From an uncultured Lachnobacterium sp. (GTDB lineage: Bacteria > Bacillota > Clostridia > Lachnospirales > Lachnospiraceae), in NCBI GenBank assembly GCA_900543445.1, contig UQRC01000026.1, positions 1-40,662 of the forward strand: a DNA stretch of 40,662 nucleotides, read 5' to 3'. The notes under the pieces were generated by a model. It was not told where the DNA came from. It ran no database searches and saw only the letters and a program-made list of their open reading frames with translations. Numbering within the stretch: position 1 is the first letter of the stretch; the number at the start of each line of letters is the position of its first letter. The translations under genes and the position numbers were made by a program. Positions 16,408 through 24,157 of this stretch are shown here, piece by piece.

Positions 16408-17034
16408 GTGAAAACATTTTTGGTTCCACTGACACCGGAAGAGGAAGCAGACTGCCTGAAACGATGGCAAAGCGGTGAGCGGGCGGCGAAGGAAGAACTG
16501 ATTCTGCACAATATGCGCCTTGTTGCTCATGTGGCAAAAAAATATATAAGTTCGGGGGAGGACGCAGAGGATCTGATCTCAATTGGAACGATTGGACTTC
16601 TGAAAGCAGCGGATTCGTTTAAACCGGACTATGGAAGCCGGTTTGCAACCTACGCGATCCGATGCATTGACAATGAGATGCTGATGCATTTTAGGAGCCG
16701 GAAGAAGGCAAGAGGAGAGGTTTCTCTTTTTGAACCGATCGGAGTGGATAAAGAAGGCAATCAGATTCAATTGGTCGATGTACTCGAATATCATGATGTT
16801 AACGTCGTGGAGAATGTTCAGAAAAAGGAACAGATGGAGACAATCAGCAGAAATATTGGGCAGATTTTAAGCGAAAGAGAGTACTATATCATCCGCAAAC
16901 GGTACGGATTGTTTGGAACAAAAGAGTGTACGCAGCGTGAAATCTCAGCGGAGCTTGGCATCTCCAGATCTTATGTTTCACGCATTGAGAAGAAGGCGTT
17001 GGATAAACTGAAAAAATTTGTGGTCAGTTCATAA
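16408..17034 (+). CDS. sigK: sporulation-type sigma factor, SigK family
   Basis: 208 residues from GTG 16408. Region 2 reads HNMRLVAHVAKKY, GEDAEDLISIGTIGLLKAADSF and FATYAIRCIDNEMLMHFRSRKK; then EVSLFEPIGVDKEGNQIQL; and region 4 ends in TQREISAELGISRSYVSRIEKKALDKL. These match SigK, the late mother-cell RNA polymerase sigma factor, better than SigE. The start is inferred from AAGGTG just upstream; the open frame continues back into the preceding terminator, which argues against a longer protein. With this start there is no hydrophobic pro-sequence, and the gene is not interrupted by a skin-type element. Whether this strain forms spores cannot be told here. Confidence 0.85.
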   Translation: MKTFLVPLTPEEEADCLKRWQSGERAAKEELILHNMRLVAHVAKKYISSGEDAEDLISIGTIGLLKAADSFKPDYGSRFATYAIRCIDNEMLMHFRSRKKARGEVSLFEPIGVDKEGNQIQLVDVLEYHDVNVVENVQKKEQMETISRNIGQILSEREYYIIRKRYGLFGTKECTQREISAELGISRSYVSRIEKKALDKLKKFVVSS

Positions 17035-17043
17035 AAATTTTAG

Positions 17044-17090
17044 ATGAAAAAAGATGGATCTTGTGTTATGATAGATCCATCTTTTTTCAT
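17044..17090 (+). terminator. terminator after sigK, with a promoter-like -10 in its loop
   Basis: A perfect 18-bp stem (17044-17061 with 17073-17090) with an 11-nt loop and an internal T6 run on the 3' arm. The loop region carries an extended -10 (TG at 17064-17065, TATGAT 17067-17072) that could start the downstream comM transcript; no good -35 is seen. Confidence 0.8.
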
Positions 17091-17134
17091 ACATCAGTCG
17101 ATGTGCATTCCCCAACCGTTGGAATGAGGTGAAT

Positions 17135-18661
17135 ATGTACAGTACAGTTAGGACTTCTATGCTCTGTGGTATTCATGCGATACCGGTACAGGTAGAAGTA
17201 GATATCAGCACAGGACTGCCTGCATTTGAGATGGTTGGTTATTTGTCTTCCGAGGTGCGTGAGGCGAAGGAGCGCGTGCGCACAGCACTTCACAATTGCG
17301 GAGTATCACTCCCGGCCAAACGCATTACGATCAATCTCTCGCCGGGAAATATAAGGAAGACCGGAACCGGATTTGATCTGCCGATTGCAGTGGCACTTCT
17401 CTATGCGATCGGTGTGCTTGAAGCGGAAGACAACAGCAACCGCGTATTTGTCGGAGAACTGAATTTAAATGGACAGGTACTTCCGGTTAACGGAATTCTG
17501 CCGGTTGTGTCGGATGGATTCTGTGAAGAAAACAAGAATGAATTTGTGATCCCGATGGATAATCTGGCAGAGGGAAAACTGGTGCAGGACGCGAAAGTAT
17601 ATGGTTTTTCATCACTTGAATCGGTAATCTGTTATCTTCGTGATGGAAGAAAAGAACAGCCGAAGGAGACCTCTTTTGTGGAAGAGAGAAAAGCAAATGT
17701 TGATTTTGCGGAAGTGAATGGACAGCCGTTTCTGCGGCGTGCAGCGGAGGTGGCAGCAAGCGGAATGCATAATCTGCTTATGGTCGGACCTCCCGGGGCA
17801 GGCAAGACCATGATCTCCGAGCGCCTTGCAACCATTCTTCCTCCACTGACAGAGGAAGAGAAACTGGAACTTTCTAAGATTTACAGTGTATGCGGAATGC
17901 TGAATAACCATAATGCATTATTGCAGCAGCGCCCGTTCCGCAGTCCACATCACACGGTAACGCGTGCGGGAATCACGGGCGGAGGTGCCGTTCCACGACC
18001 GGGAGAAATCTCCCTGGCGCATCACGGAGTGCTTTTTCTTGATGAACTGACAGAATTTGACAAGGCAACACTTGAAATTTTAAGACAGCCGTTGGAAGAG
18101 AGGCAGATTCATCTGACCCGTGCGCTGACAAGTGTGTGTTATCCGGCGGATTTCCTTCTTCTTGCGTCCATGAATCCGTGCAACTGTGGATATTATCCGG
18201 ACATGCAGAGGTGCCATTGTACGCCTGCCACGCTGCGCCGATATTCGCAGAAAGTGTCACAGCCGCTCATTGACCGTATTGACATCTGTGTGGAGGCTCC
18301 GACGGTAACCTATTCGGAACTGACGGGAAAATGCAAAAACGAGGATTCCGCAACAATCCAGAAAAGAGTGCAGGCCTGCCATGAAATCCAGCAGGAACGC
18401 TTCCGTGGGGAGTCGTTTCATTACAACAGCCGGATTCCGGCAGCACGGATGGAGGAGTTTTGTCCGCTTGGGGACAAGGAACAGAACTACATGGAGCGTA
18501 TGTATCAGAAAATGTCCCTGACTGCGCGCACTTACCATAAGATTCTGCGCGTGGCAAGAACAATCGCAGATTGTGAGGAGAGCAGACAGATCCATGTGCG
18601 TCATCTGAGTGAGGCGGTCTGCTACCGGAGTATGGATGAACGGTTCTGGGGAGGTGTGTGA
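17135..18661 (+). CDS. comM: ComM/YifB-type AAA+ ATPase (Mg-chelatase-like)
   Basis: 508 residues. The N-terminal lon-like substrate domain is of the kind found in YifB (TSMLCGIHAIPVQVEVDIS and SPGNIRKTGTGFDLPIAVALL), and the central AAA+ module has Walker A GPPGAGKT, Walker B VLFLDEL and the conserved SMNPCNCGYY zinc-like loop. In transforming bacteria ComM is a hexameric helicase that extends heteroduplex during natural transformation (family knowledge). The start is ATG 17135 with GAGGTG just upstream; a GTG at 17129 overlaps that site. A small hairpin (17106-17111 with 17121-17126) sits immediately before the ribosome site. The stop overlaps the dprA start (TGATG), so the two are translationally coupled. 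Confidence 0.92.
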   Translation: MYSTVRTSMLCGIHAIPVQVEVDISTGLPAFEMVGYLSSEVREAKERVRTALHNCGVSLPAKRITINLSPGNIRKTGTGFDLPIAVALLYAIGVLEAEDNSNRVFVGELNLNGQVLPVNGILPVVSDGFCEENKNEFVIPMDNLAEGKLVQDAKVYGFSSLESVICYLRDGRKEQPKETSFVEERKANVDFAEVNGQPFLRRAAEVAASGMHNLLMVGPPGAGKTMISERLATILPPLTEEEKLELSKIYSVCGMLNNHNALLQQRPFRSPHHTVTRAGITGGGAVPRPGEISLAHHGVLFLDELTEFDKATLEILRQPLEERQIHLTRALTSVCYPADFLLLASMNPCNCGYYPDMQRCHCTPATLRRYSQKVSQPLIDRIDICVEAPTVTYSELTGKCKNEDSATIQKRVQACHEIQQERFRGESFHYNSRIPAARMEEFCPLGDKEQNYMERMYQKMSLTARTYHKILRVARTIADCEESRQIHVRHLSEAVCYRSMDERFWGGV

Positions 18662-19737
18662 TGTATCGGTACTGGTTTGATAATATAAAGGGACTCACAC
18701 CTGTCAAAAAGCGTATTCTCTATGAGACATTCCGTGAAGCGGAAATCCTTTATCATGCACCGGAAGATACGATCCGGAAAGTGACTGGTATTGAGGATCA
18801 GGATGTATTGGCAGTTACAGAGAGTAAAAGAAGCTGGAACCTCGAAGGTGCATGGATGCGCCTGCAGGAGAGAGGAATCAGTCTTGTGACATTGGAAGAT
18901 GATGAGTATCCGGCTAAGCTTGCGCGGATTGTGGCACCGCCTTATGCATTGTATTACAGAGGACATCTTCCGGATGAATCACACAGATCTGTTGCAATCG
19001 TTGGCGCAAGAGGGCGAAGCGCCTACGGAAGTCAGGTCGCGCGGGCGCTGGCAAAGCGGCTGGCGGAATTTGATGTGGATATTATCAGCGGGATGGCGCT
19101 TGGCATTGACACGGACGGTCATATGGGAGCGCTTGACGGTGGAGGAAGAACCTATGCTGTGCTTGGATGCGGTGTGGACATCTGTTATCCGAAGAGCAAT
19201 CATTTTTTATATGAAGAAATTCCTAAGGAGGGTGGCATCCTTTCGGAATTTGTTCCGGGTACACAGCCGCTTCCCATGCTTTTTCCGCAGAGAAACCGGA
19301 TTATCTCCGGATTGTCGGACTATGTGATTGTAATTGAAGCAAGAATGAAAAGCGGATCGCTGATTACGGCAGATTATGCGATGGAGCAGGCGAGAGAGGT
19401 TTATGCGCTTCCGGGGCGGATTACGGACGAACTGAGTCAGGGATGCAACCACCTGATCCAGCAGGGAGCAGGAGTGATCGCAAGTGTGGATGACTTCTTA
19501 AAAGAAATGCAGCTTTCCGATGCTTCGACGGACATTCAGATGGACTTTCGGAAAAATCTTCTTGAAAAAGACGAAACGTTGGTGTATAGTTTATTCGATT
19601 TTCATCCCCTTGGATTGGGGAGTCTGGTTGAGAAAACCCCATACTCGCTTCTTGAGGTATTGGATATTCTTGAGCGGCTGCAGCAGAAGGGGTTTGTGAA
19701 GGAAACCATTCCGAATTTCTACGTGAAAACGATCTGA
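18661..19737 (+). CDS. dprA: DNA-processing protein DprA (Smf)
   Basis: 358 residues. The Rossmann-like DNA-binding core is clear: SVAIVGARGRSAYGSQVARAL, IISGMALGIDTDGHMGAL, YAVLGCGVDICYPKSN, LPMLFPQRNRIISGLSDYVIVIEA and SGSLITADYAMEQAREVYALPG. An N-terminal SAM-like segment and a C-terminal winged-helix-like end (LLEVLDILERLQQKGFV) complete the usual architecture. DprA binds incoming single-stranded DNA and loads RecA. Position between comM and topA is the common Firmicute order. The start at ATG 18661 overlaps the comM stop, with GGGGAGG upstream. Confidence 0.95.
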   Translation: MYRYWFDNIKGLTPVKKRILYETFREAEILYHAPEDTIRKVTGIEDQDVLAVTESKRSWNLEGAWMRLQERGISLVTLEDDEYPAKLARIVAPPYALYYRGHLPDESHRSVAIVGARGRSAYGSQVARALAKRLAEFDVDIISGMALGIDTDGHMGALDGGGRTYAVLGCGVDICYPKSNHFLYEEIPKEGGILSEFVPGTQPLPMLFPQRNRIISGLSDYVIVIEARMKSGSLITADYAMEQAREVYALPGRITDELSQGCNHLIQQGAGVIASVDDFLKEMQLSDASTDIQMDFRKNLLEKDETLVYSLFDFHPLGLGSLVEKTPYSLLEVLDILERLQQKGFVKETIPNFYVKTI

Positions 19738-19762
19738 TAGATAATAAAGGAGCATTTTTCTT

Positions 19763-21844
19763 ATGGCAAAGTATCTTGTTATTGTGGAGTCGCCTGCGAA
19801 GGTTAAGACAATAAAAAAATTCCTGGGTAAAAATTATGAGGTTATGGCATCGAACGGACATGTCAGAGATCTTCCGAAGAGTCAGCTTGGCTTTAGTCCG
19901 GAAAATAATTTTGAACCGAAATATATTACGATCCGTGGAAAGGGGGAAATTCTTGCCAAGCTTCGTAAGGAAGTGAAGAAAGCGGACAAGATCTATCTTG
20001 CAACGGACCCGGACCGTGAGGGAGAGGCGATTTCCTGGCATCTGACCAAGGCGTTAAAGCTTGAGGATAAGGATGTCAGTCGTATCAGCTTTAACGAGAT
20101 TACAAAGACTGCCGTCAAAGCATCGCTTAAGAATCCGCGTGAGATCGATATGGATCTTGTGGACGCCCAGCAGGCACGAAGAGTGCTGGATCGAATGGTT
20201 GGTTACCGCATCAGCCCGCTTCTGTGGGCAAAGGTCAAGAGAGGCTTGAGTGCCGGACGTGTGCAGTCGGTTGCGCTGCGTATTGTCCGTGACCGTGAGG
20301 CGGAGATCGATGCTTTCATTCCGGAGGAATACTGGTCACTTGAGGCAAGTCTTCTGCCGGAGGGCGAGAAGAAGCCGATTCTTGCCAAGCTTACGGATAA
20401 GGACGGCAAGAAGATTGAGGTTACGTCTGAAGCGGAAATGAATGCGATTCTTGAGGAAATCAAGGGGCAGTCATTCCAGGTGAAGGATATAAAAAGAGGC
20501 GAGCGCACCAAGAAAGCACCGCTTCCGTTTACAACGAGTACGTTGCAGCAGGAGGCGTCAAAAGCACTCAATTTCCCGATCTCAAAGACGATGCGTATTG
20601 CCCAGCAACTGTACGAAGGTGTGGATATCAAGGGGCAGGGAACCGTCGGTATTATCACATACCTGCGTACGGATTCTGTCCGCATTTCCGAGGAAGCGGA
20701 TGCTGCTGCAAGAGAGTTTATCGGAACGAATTACGGAGAGCAGTATCTTTCTGCAGGTGAGGAAAGCAGAAAAAACGGTGCGAAGATACAGGATGCGCAT
20801 GAGGCAATCCGTCCGACGGATATCAACCGTATCCCTTCCGATATCAAGGATTCGCTCAGCAGAGATCAGTTCCGCCTGTATCAGCTGATCTGGAAGCGTT
20901 TTGCTGCCAGCCGTATGGCGAATGCAATCTATGAGACGATGACGGTCAATATAGCGGTCGGATCTTATGGATTCCGTGTATCGACATCGAAGGTTGCTTT
21001 CGATGGATTTATGCTCGCATATACCGAGGCGGACGATGAGAAGGACACGAAGCAGGTTCTGCTTAAGGACATTGACGAGAATACGAAACTCTCATTAGTG
21101 GAGATGGATCCGAAGCAGCATTTTACCCAGCCACCGGCGCACTTTACCGAGGCATCCCTTGTAAAGACACTTGAGGAACTGGGAATCGGACGACCGAGTA
21201 CTTACTCGCCGACCATTACGACAATTATTGCAAGAAGATATATTACCAAAGAAAATAAGAATCTTTATGTGACAGAGATCGGCGAAGTGGTAAATTCCAT
21301 CATGAAGGAATCTTTCCCTACAATTGTGGATGAACATTTTACTGCGAATATGGAGTCTCTTCTCGACAGTGTAGCGGAGGGCGCGGTCAACTGGAAGACG
21401 GTTGTCGCCAATTTCTATCCGGACCTGGAAGCAGCAGTGCAGGCTGCGGAGAAGGATCTTGAGAAGATTACGATCGAGGACGAAGTGACCGAAGAAGTCT
21501 GCGAAGTGTGTGGACGCAATATGGTCATCAAATATGGTCCTCACGGTAAATTCCTTGCATGCCCGGGATTCCCGGACTGCCGCAATACGAAGCCTTATTA
21601 CGAGAAGATCGGCGTTGCATGCCCGAAGTGCGGTAAGGATGTCGTGATCAAGATGACGAAGAAGGGACGCCGCTACTACGGATGTATTGATAATCCGGAG
21701 TGCGATTTCATGAGCTGGGGACGTCCGGTTGCCAAGAAATGCCCACGATGCGGCGGTTATATGGTTGAAAAAGGCGCGAAGCTTGCCTGCGCGGATGAAC
21801 ATTGTGGCTACACGGAAGCAAAAGAGGCGAAAAACGAAAAATAA
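19763..21844 (+). CDS. topA: DNA topoisomerase I
   Basis: 693 residues, normal length for type IA topoisomerase I, which relaxes negative supercoils. The N-terminal TOPRIM domain carries YLVIVESPAKVKTIKKFLG and the metal-binding LATDPDREGEAISWHL; the active-site tyrosine lies in GIITYLRTDSVRIS (about Y300). The C-terminus has three zinc-ribbon modules: CEVCGRNMV...CPGFPDC, CPKCGKDVV...CIDNPEC and CPRCGGYMV...CADEHC. It follows dprA by 25 nt with a ribosome site (AAAGGAG), so it is part of the comM-dprA-topA run. No terminator is seen before codY. Confidence 0.97.
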   Translation: MAKYLVIVESPAKVKTIKKFLGKNYEVMASNGHVRDLPKSQLGFSPENNFEPKYITIRGKGEILAKLRKEVKKADKIYLATDPDREGEAISWHLTKALKLEDKDVSRISFNEITKTAVKASLKNPREIDMDLVDAQQARRVLDRMVGYRISPLLWAKVKRGLSAGRVQSVALRIVRDREAEIDAFIPEEYWSLEASLLPEGEKKPILAKLTDKDGKKIEVTSEAEMNAILEEIKGQSFQVKDIKRGERTKKAPLPFTTSTLQQEASKALNFPISKTMRIAQQLYEGVDIKGQGTVGIITYLRTDSVRISEEADAAAREFIGTNYGEQYLSAGEESRKNGAKIQDAHEAIRPTDINRIPSDIKDSLSRDQFRLYQLIWKRFAASRMANAIYETMTVNIAVGSYGFRVSTSKVAFDGFMLAYTEADDEKDTKQVLLKDIDENTKLSLVEMDPKQHFTQPPAHFTEASLVKTLEELGIGRPSTYSPTITTIIARRYITKENKNLYVTEIGEVVNSIMKESFPTIVDEHFTANMESLLDSVAEGAVNWKTVVANFYPDLEAAVQAAEKDLEKITIEDEVTEEVCEVCGRNMVIKYGPHGKFLACPGFPDCRNTKPYYEKIGVACPKCGKDVVIKMTKKGRRYYGCIDNPECDFMSWGRPVAKKCPRCGGYMVEKGAKLACADEHCGYTEAKEAKNEK

Positions 21845-21848
21845 AATA

Positions 21849-21860
21849 ATGCAATTGCAT
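21849..21860. repeat. 12-bp perfect palindrome between topA and codY
   Basis: ATGCAATTGCAT is fully self-complementary and begins 5 nt after the topA stop. Too short and without a T-tract for a terminator; it could be a protein-binding site. The role is unknown. Confidence 0.4.
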
Positions 21861-21868
21861 GAAAAATA

Positions 21869-21897
21869 TTGAATTGTCAGAAAAATAGTGATAAACT
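21869..21897 (+). promoter_or_regulatory. possible codY promoter with overlapping CodY box
   Basis: AATTGTCAGAAAAAT (21872-21886) matches the CodY consensus AATTTTCWGAAAATT at 13 of 15 positions. It overlaps a plausible promoter, TTGAAT (21869-21874), a 17-nt spacer and TAAACT (21892-21897). The arrangement suggests CodY represses its own gene. The promoter itself is weaker evidence than the box. Confidence 0.6.
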
Positions 21898-21950
21898 CAT
21901 AGTTAAATCGAAACTTTTTGCCGGAATGCGAAAGTAGTCAGGAGGATGAC

Positions 21951-22730
21951 ATGAGTGTACAGCTTCTGGATAAAACACGTAAAATAAACAAATTACTTCA
22001 CAATAATAATTCGTCAAAGGTAGTTTTTAATGATATCTGTGAAGTTCTGACCGGAATACTGGATTCCAATATTCTTGTGATCAGCAAGAAGGGAAAGGTG
22101 CTTGGATCGAGCGTCTGCAAAGGCGTAGACGAGCTTCAGGAACTGATCGTAGATGAGGTCGGCGGATTTATTGATCCTGCGTTAAACGAGCGACTGCTCG
22201 GAATCCTTTCCACAAAGGAGAATGTAAATCTTGAGACGCTTGGATTCGGAGAGGAGTCCAGACGGTATCGTGCGATCATTACTCCGATTGATATTGCGGG
22301 AGAGAGGCTCGGTACGTTGTTTGAGTATCGCAGCGAGAAGGAATATGACATTGATGATATTATTCTGACGGAGTATGGAACGACGGTTGTCGGACTTGAG
22401 ATGATGCGCTCTGTCAATGAGGAGAGTGCGGAGGAAGCAAGAAAAGTTGCCATCGTGAAATCTGCGATCAGCACGCTTTCGTTTTCGGAGCTGGAAGCGA
22501 TCACTCATATTTTCGATGAACTTGATGGCAACGAGGGAATCCTTGTTGCGAGCCGGATTGCGGATCGTGTAGGAATCACAAGATCTGTGATCGTGAATGC
22601 ACTTCGAAAGTTTGAGAGCGCCGGCGTAATCGAATCAAGATCATCCGGTATGAAGGGAACCTATATCAAGGTCGTCAATGATGTTGTGTTCGAAGAATTG
22701 GACAAGCTCAAACGCAGTAAGGCAAAATAA
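21951..22730 (+). CDS. codY: GTP- and branched-chain-amino-acid-sensing transcription repressor CodY
   Basis: 259 residues, full length. The N-terminal GAF-type ligand domain (about 1-155) starts MSVQLLDKTRKINKLLHN, as in other CodY proteins. The C-terminal winged helix-turn-helix (about 202-235) reads ASRIADRVGITRSVIVNALR followed by KFESAGVIESRSSGMKGTYIK, nearly invariant in the family. CodY represses nutrient-scavenging and often motility genes when GTP and Ile/Leu/Val are plentiful. The start ATG 21951 has AGGAGG 8 nt away; a longer frame from 21918 lacks this. It stands directly before the flagellar locus, as in Bacillus subtilis, but here a terminator and a new promoter separate them. 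Confidence 0.96.
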   Translation: MSVQLLDKTRKINKLLHNNNSSKVVFNDICEVLTGILDSNILVISKKGKVLGSSVCKGVDELQELIVDEVGGFIDPALNERLLGILSTKENVNLETLGFGEESRRYRAIITPIDIAGERLGTLFEYRSEKEYDIDDIILTEYGTTVVGLEMMRSVNEESAEEARKVAIVKSAISTLSFSELEAITHIFDELDGNEGILVASRIADRVGITRSVIVNALRKFESAGVIESRSSGMKGTYIKVVNDVVFEELDKLKRSKAK

Positions 22731-22774
22731 GCAGTAAAATAAATCGAAGAAACTACCAAGGAATGGGGATTTTA

Positions 22775-22807
22775 AAGGGACTTATACAAGATATAGGTTC
22801 CTTTTTT
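22775..22807 (+). terminator. terminator after codY
   Basis: A 12-bp stem (22775-22786 with 22792-22803, two G-T wobbles) around a CAAGA loop, followed by further T to 22807. It should insulate the flagellar genes from codY transcription. Confidence 0.82.
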
Positions 22808-22840
22808 GCTTACAAAATATGGCTTTTTTATGAAAAGCAC

Positions 22841-22868
22841 TTGTATTTTGAAAGAAGTATACTATAAT
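22841..22868 (+). promoter_or_regulatory. sigma-A promoter of the first flagellar operon
   Basis: TTGTAT (22841-22846), a 16-nt spacer, and a perfect TATAAT (22863-22868), about 45 nt before flgB. No sigma-28 (TAAA / GCCGATAA) promoter or clear CodY box is seen here. Confidence 0.7.
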
Positions 22869-22912
22869 TAGTATGATAGAATAATTAGGGATACTAGATG
22901 AAGGGGGTTCTT

Positions 22913-23302
22913 ATGCTCAGTACAAACGCTTTTGATTATGTCAATGTATTGGACAAGGCTGCGGATGCAAGCTGGAAGAGAGAGACGGTTCTCGCCAACA
23001 ATATTGCCAATGTAAATACGCCCGGATATAAGCGGAAAGACTTAGACTTTGAGGGTGTCTTGAAGCAGGAACTCGGCAGATGTAAACATACGTCGCTCGA
23101 TACGAAGATCGACAATCTGCATATGGATCATCTGAATCCTTCGGTATATACGGATCTGTCCAATTATTCCTACCGTCTGGACGGAAACAATGTCGATATC
23201 GATGTCGAGGAAGTGGAGTACGCATCCGAGCAGATTCGTTACCAGGGAATTACGGCAGGTATTAACAATGAGTTTAACCGCATGAAGACTGTGATCAGTT
23301 AA
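22913..23302 (+). CDS. flgB: flagellar basal-body rod protein FlgB
   Basis: 129 residues. FlgB forms the proximal rod just outside the MS ring and is exported by the flagellar type III system, without a cleaved signal. The family signature LANNIANVNTPGYKRKDLDF is present near residue 25, followed by the C-terminal coiled-coil-like helix (EEVEYASEQIRYQGITAGI). The start is ATG 22913 with AAGGGGG 6-7 nt upstream; ATG 22898 lies before that site. It is the first gene of the operon. Confidence 0.95.
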   Translation: MLSTNAFDYVNVLDKAADASWKRETVLANNIANVNTPGYKRKDLDFEGVLKQELGRCKHTSLDTKIDNLHMDHLNPSVYTDLSNYSYRLDGNNVDIDVEEVEYASEQIRYQGITAGINNEFNRMKTVIS

Positions 23303-23314
23303 GGAGAGTAAGAA

Positions 23315-23755
23315 ATGGGATTATTTCAATCGTTTAATATCAGCGCATCGGGAATGACCGCGGAGCGCTTCCGCACCGATATCATTGCGGAGAATATTGC
23401 CAATGTAAATACAACTTCAACAGAGAGCGGCGGACCTTACCGACGCAAGATTGTGACATTTCAGGAACGTGCGGTTACACCGTTTAGTCAGGTTTTCTCA
23501 GCTTCGAAGAATCCGGCAATCGGTAATGGTGTCAAGGTAACTTCCGTGCGTGAGGATACGGAGACGGATTTTATCAAGGAGTATGATCCTTCCAATCCGG
23601 ATGCGGATGCGGACGGATATGTGTCTTATCCGAATGTGAATACCGTTACAGAGATGACGAATCTGATCGATGCACAGCGTGCTTATGAGGCGAATGCGAC
23701 AGCTTTTGAAGCGAGCAAGAGCATGGCACAGACAGGATTGTCGATCGGACAGTAA
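23315..23755 (+). CDS. flgC: flagellar basal-body rod protein FlgC
   Basis: 146 residues. It is the second proximal rod protein. The N-terminal rod motif is FNISASGMTAERFRTDIIAENIANVNT, and the characteristic GGPYRRKIVTFQE follows. The C-terminal helix YVSYPNVNTVTEMTNLIDAQ and YEANATAFEASKSM is typical of rod/hook family ends. It lies 12 nt after flgB with AAGGAG upstream of the ATG. Confidence 0.96.
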   Translation: MGLFQSFNISASGMTAERFRTDIIAENIANVNTTSTESGGPYRRKIVTFQERAVTPFSQVFSASKNPAIGNGVKVTSVREDTETDFIKEYDPSNPDADADGYVSYPNVNTVTEMTNLIDAQRAYEANATAFEASKSMAQTGLSIGQ

Positions 23756-23797
23756 TCTATAGAATGAGGCTTTACGCCGGAAACAGAGAGGAAATAT

Positions 23798-24109
23798 ATG
23801 GATATTAATTCACTTGCGAGTGTGTCATCCAATTATTTGAATACATTTACGCCGAAGACGACGGATGTGAATACGGATAAGAACAGTTTCAGTTCCGTAC
23901 TTTCCGCGGCGATGCAGTCGATCGATGAGACGAATGACTTGCAGAATACCGCAGAATCAGAGGAAATCCGTTTCGCACTCGGAGAGGCGGACAATACGCA
24001 CGATCTTCTGATCGCGGAGACGAAAGCAAACATTGCACTCCAGTACACCGTTGCGGTGCGTGATAAGCTGATTGACGGTTACAGAGAAATTATGCAGATG
24101 TCAATCTAA
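23798..24109 (+). CDS. fliE: flagellar hook-basal body complex protein FliE
   Basis: 103 residues, standard for FliE, which joins the MS ring to the proximal rod. The C-terminal half DNTHDLLIAETKANIALQYT and VAVRDKLIDGYREIMQM is the conserved family helix pair; the N-terminal part is Ser/Asn-rich and variable. It follows flgC by 42 nt with AGAGGAA before the ATG. Confidence 0.93.
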   Translation: MDINSLASVSSNYLNTFTPKTTDVNTDKNSFSSVLSAAMQSIDETNDLQNTAESEEIRFALGEADNTHDLLIAETKANIALQYTVAVRDKLIDGYREIMQMSI

Positions 24110-24157
24110 ATAATCATTTTGATAATAGGATGGATTAGGTAGGAGAGGAACAAAAGA

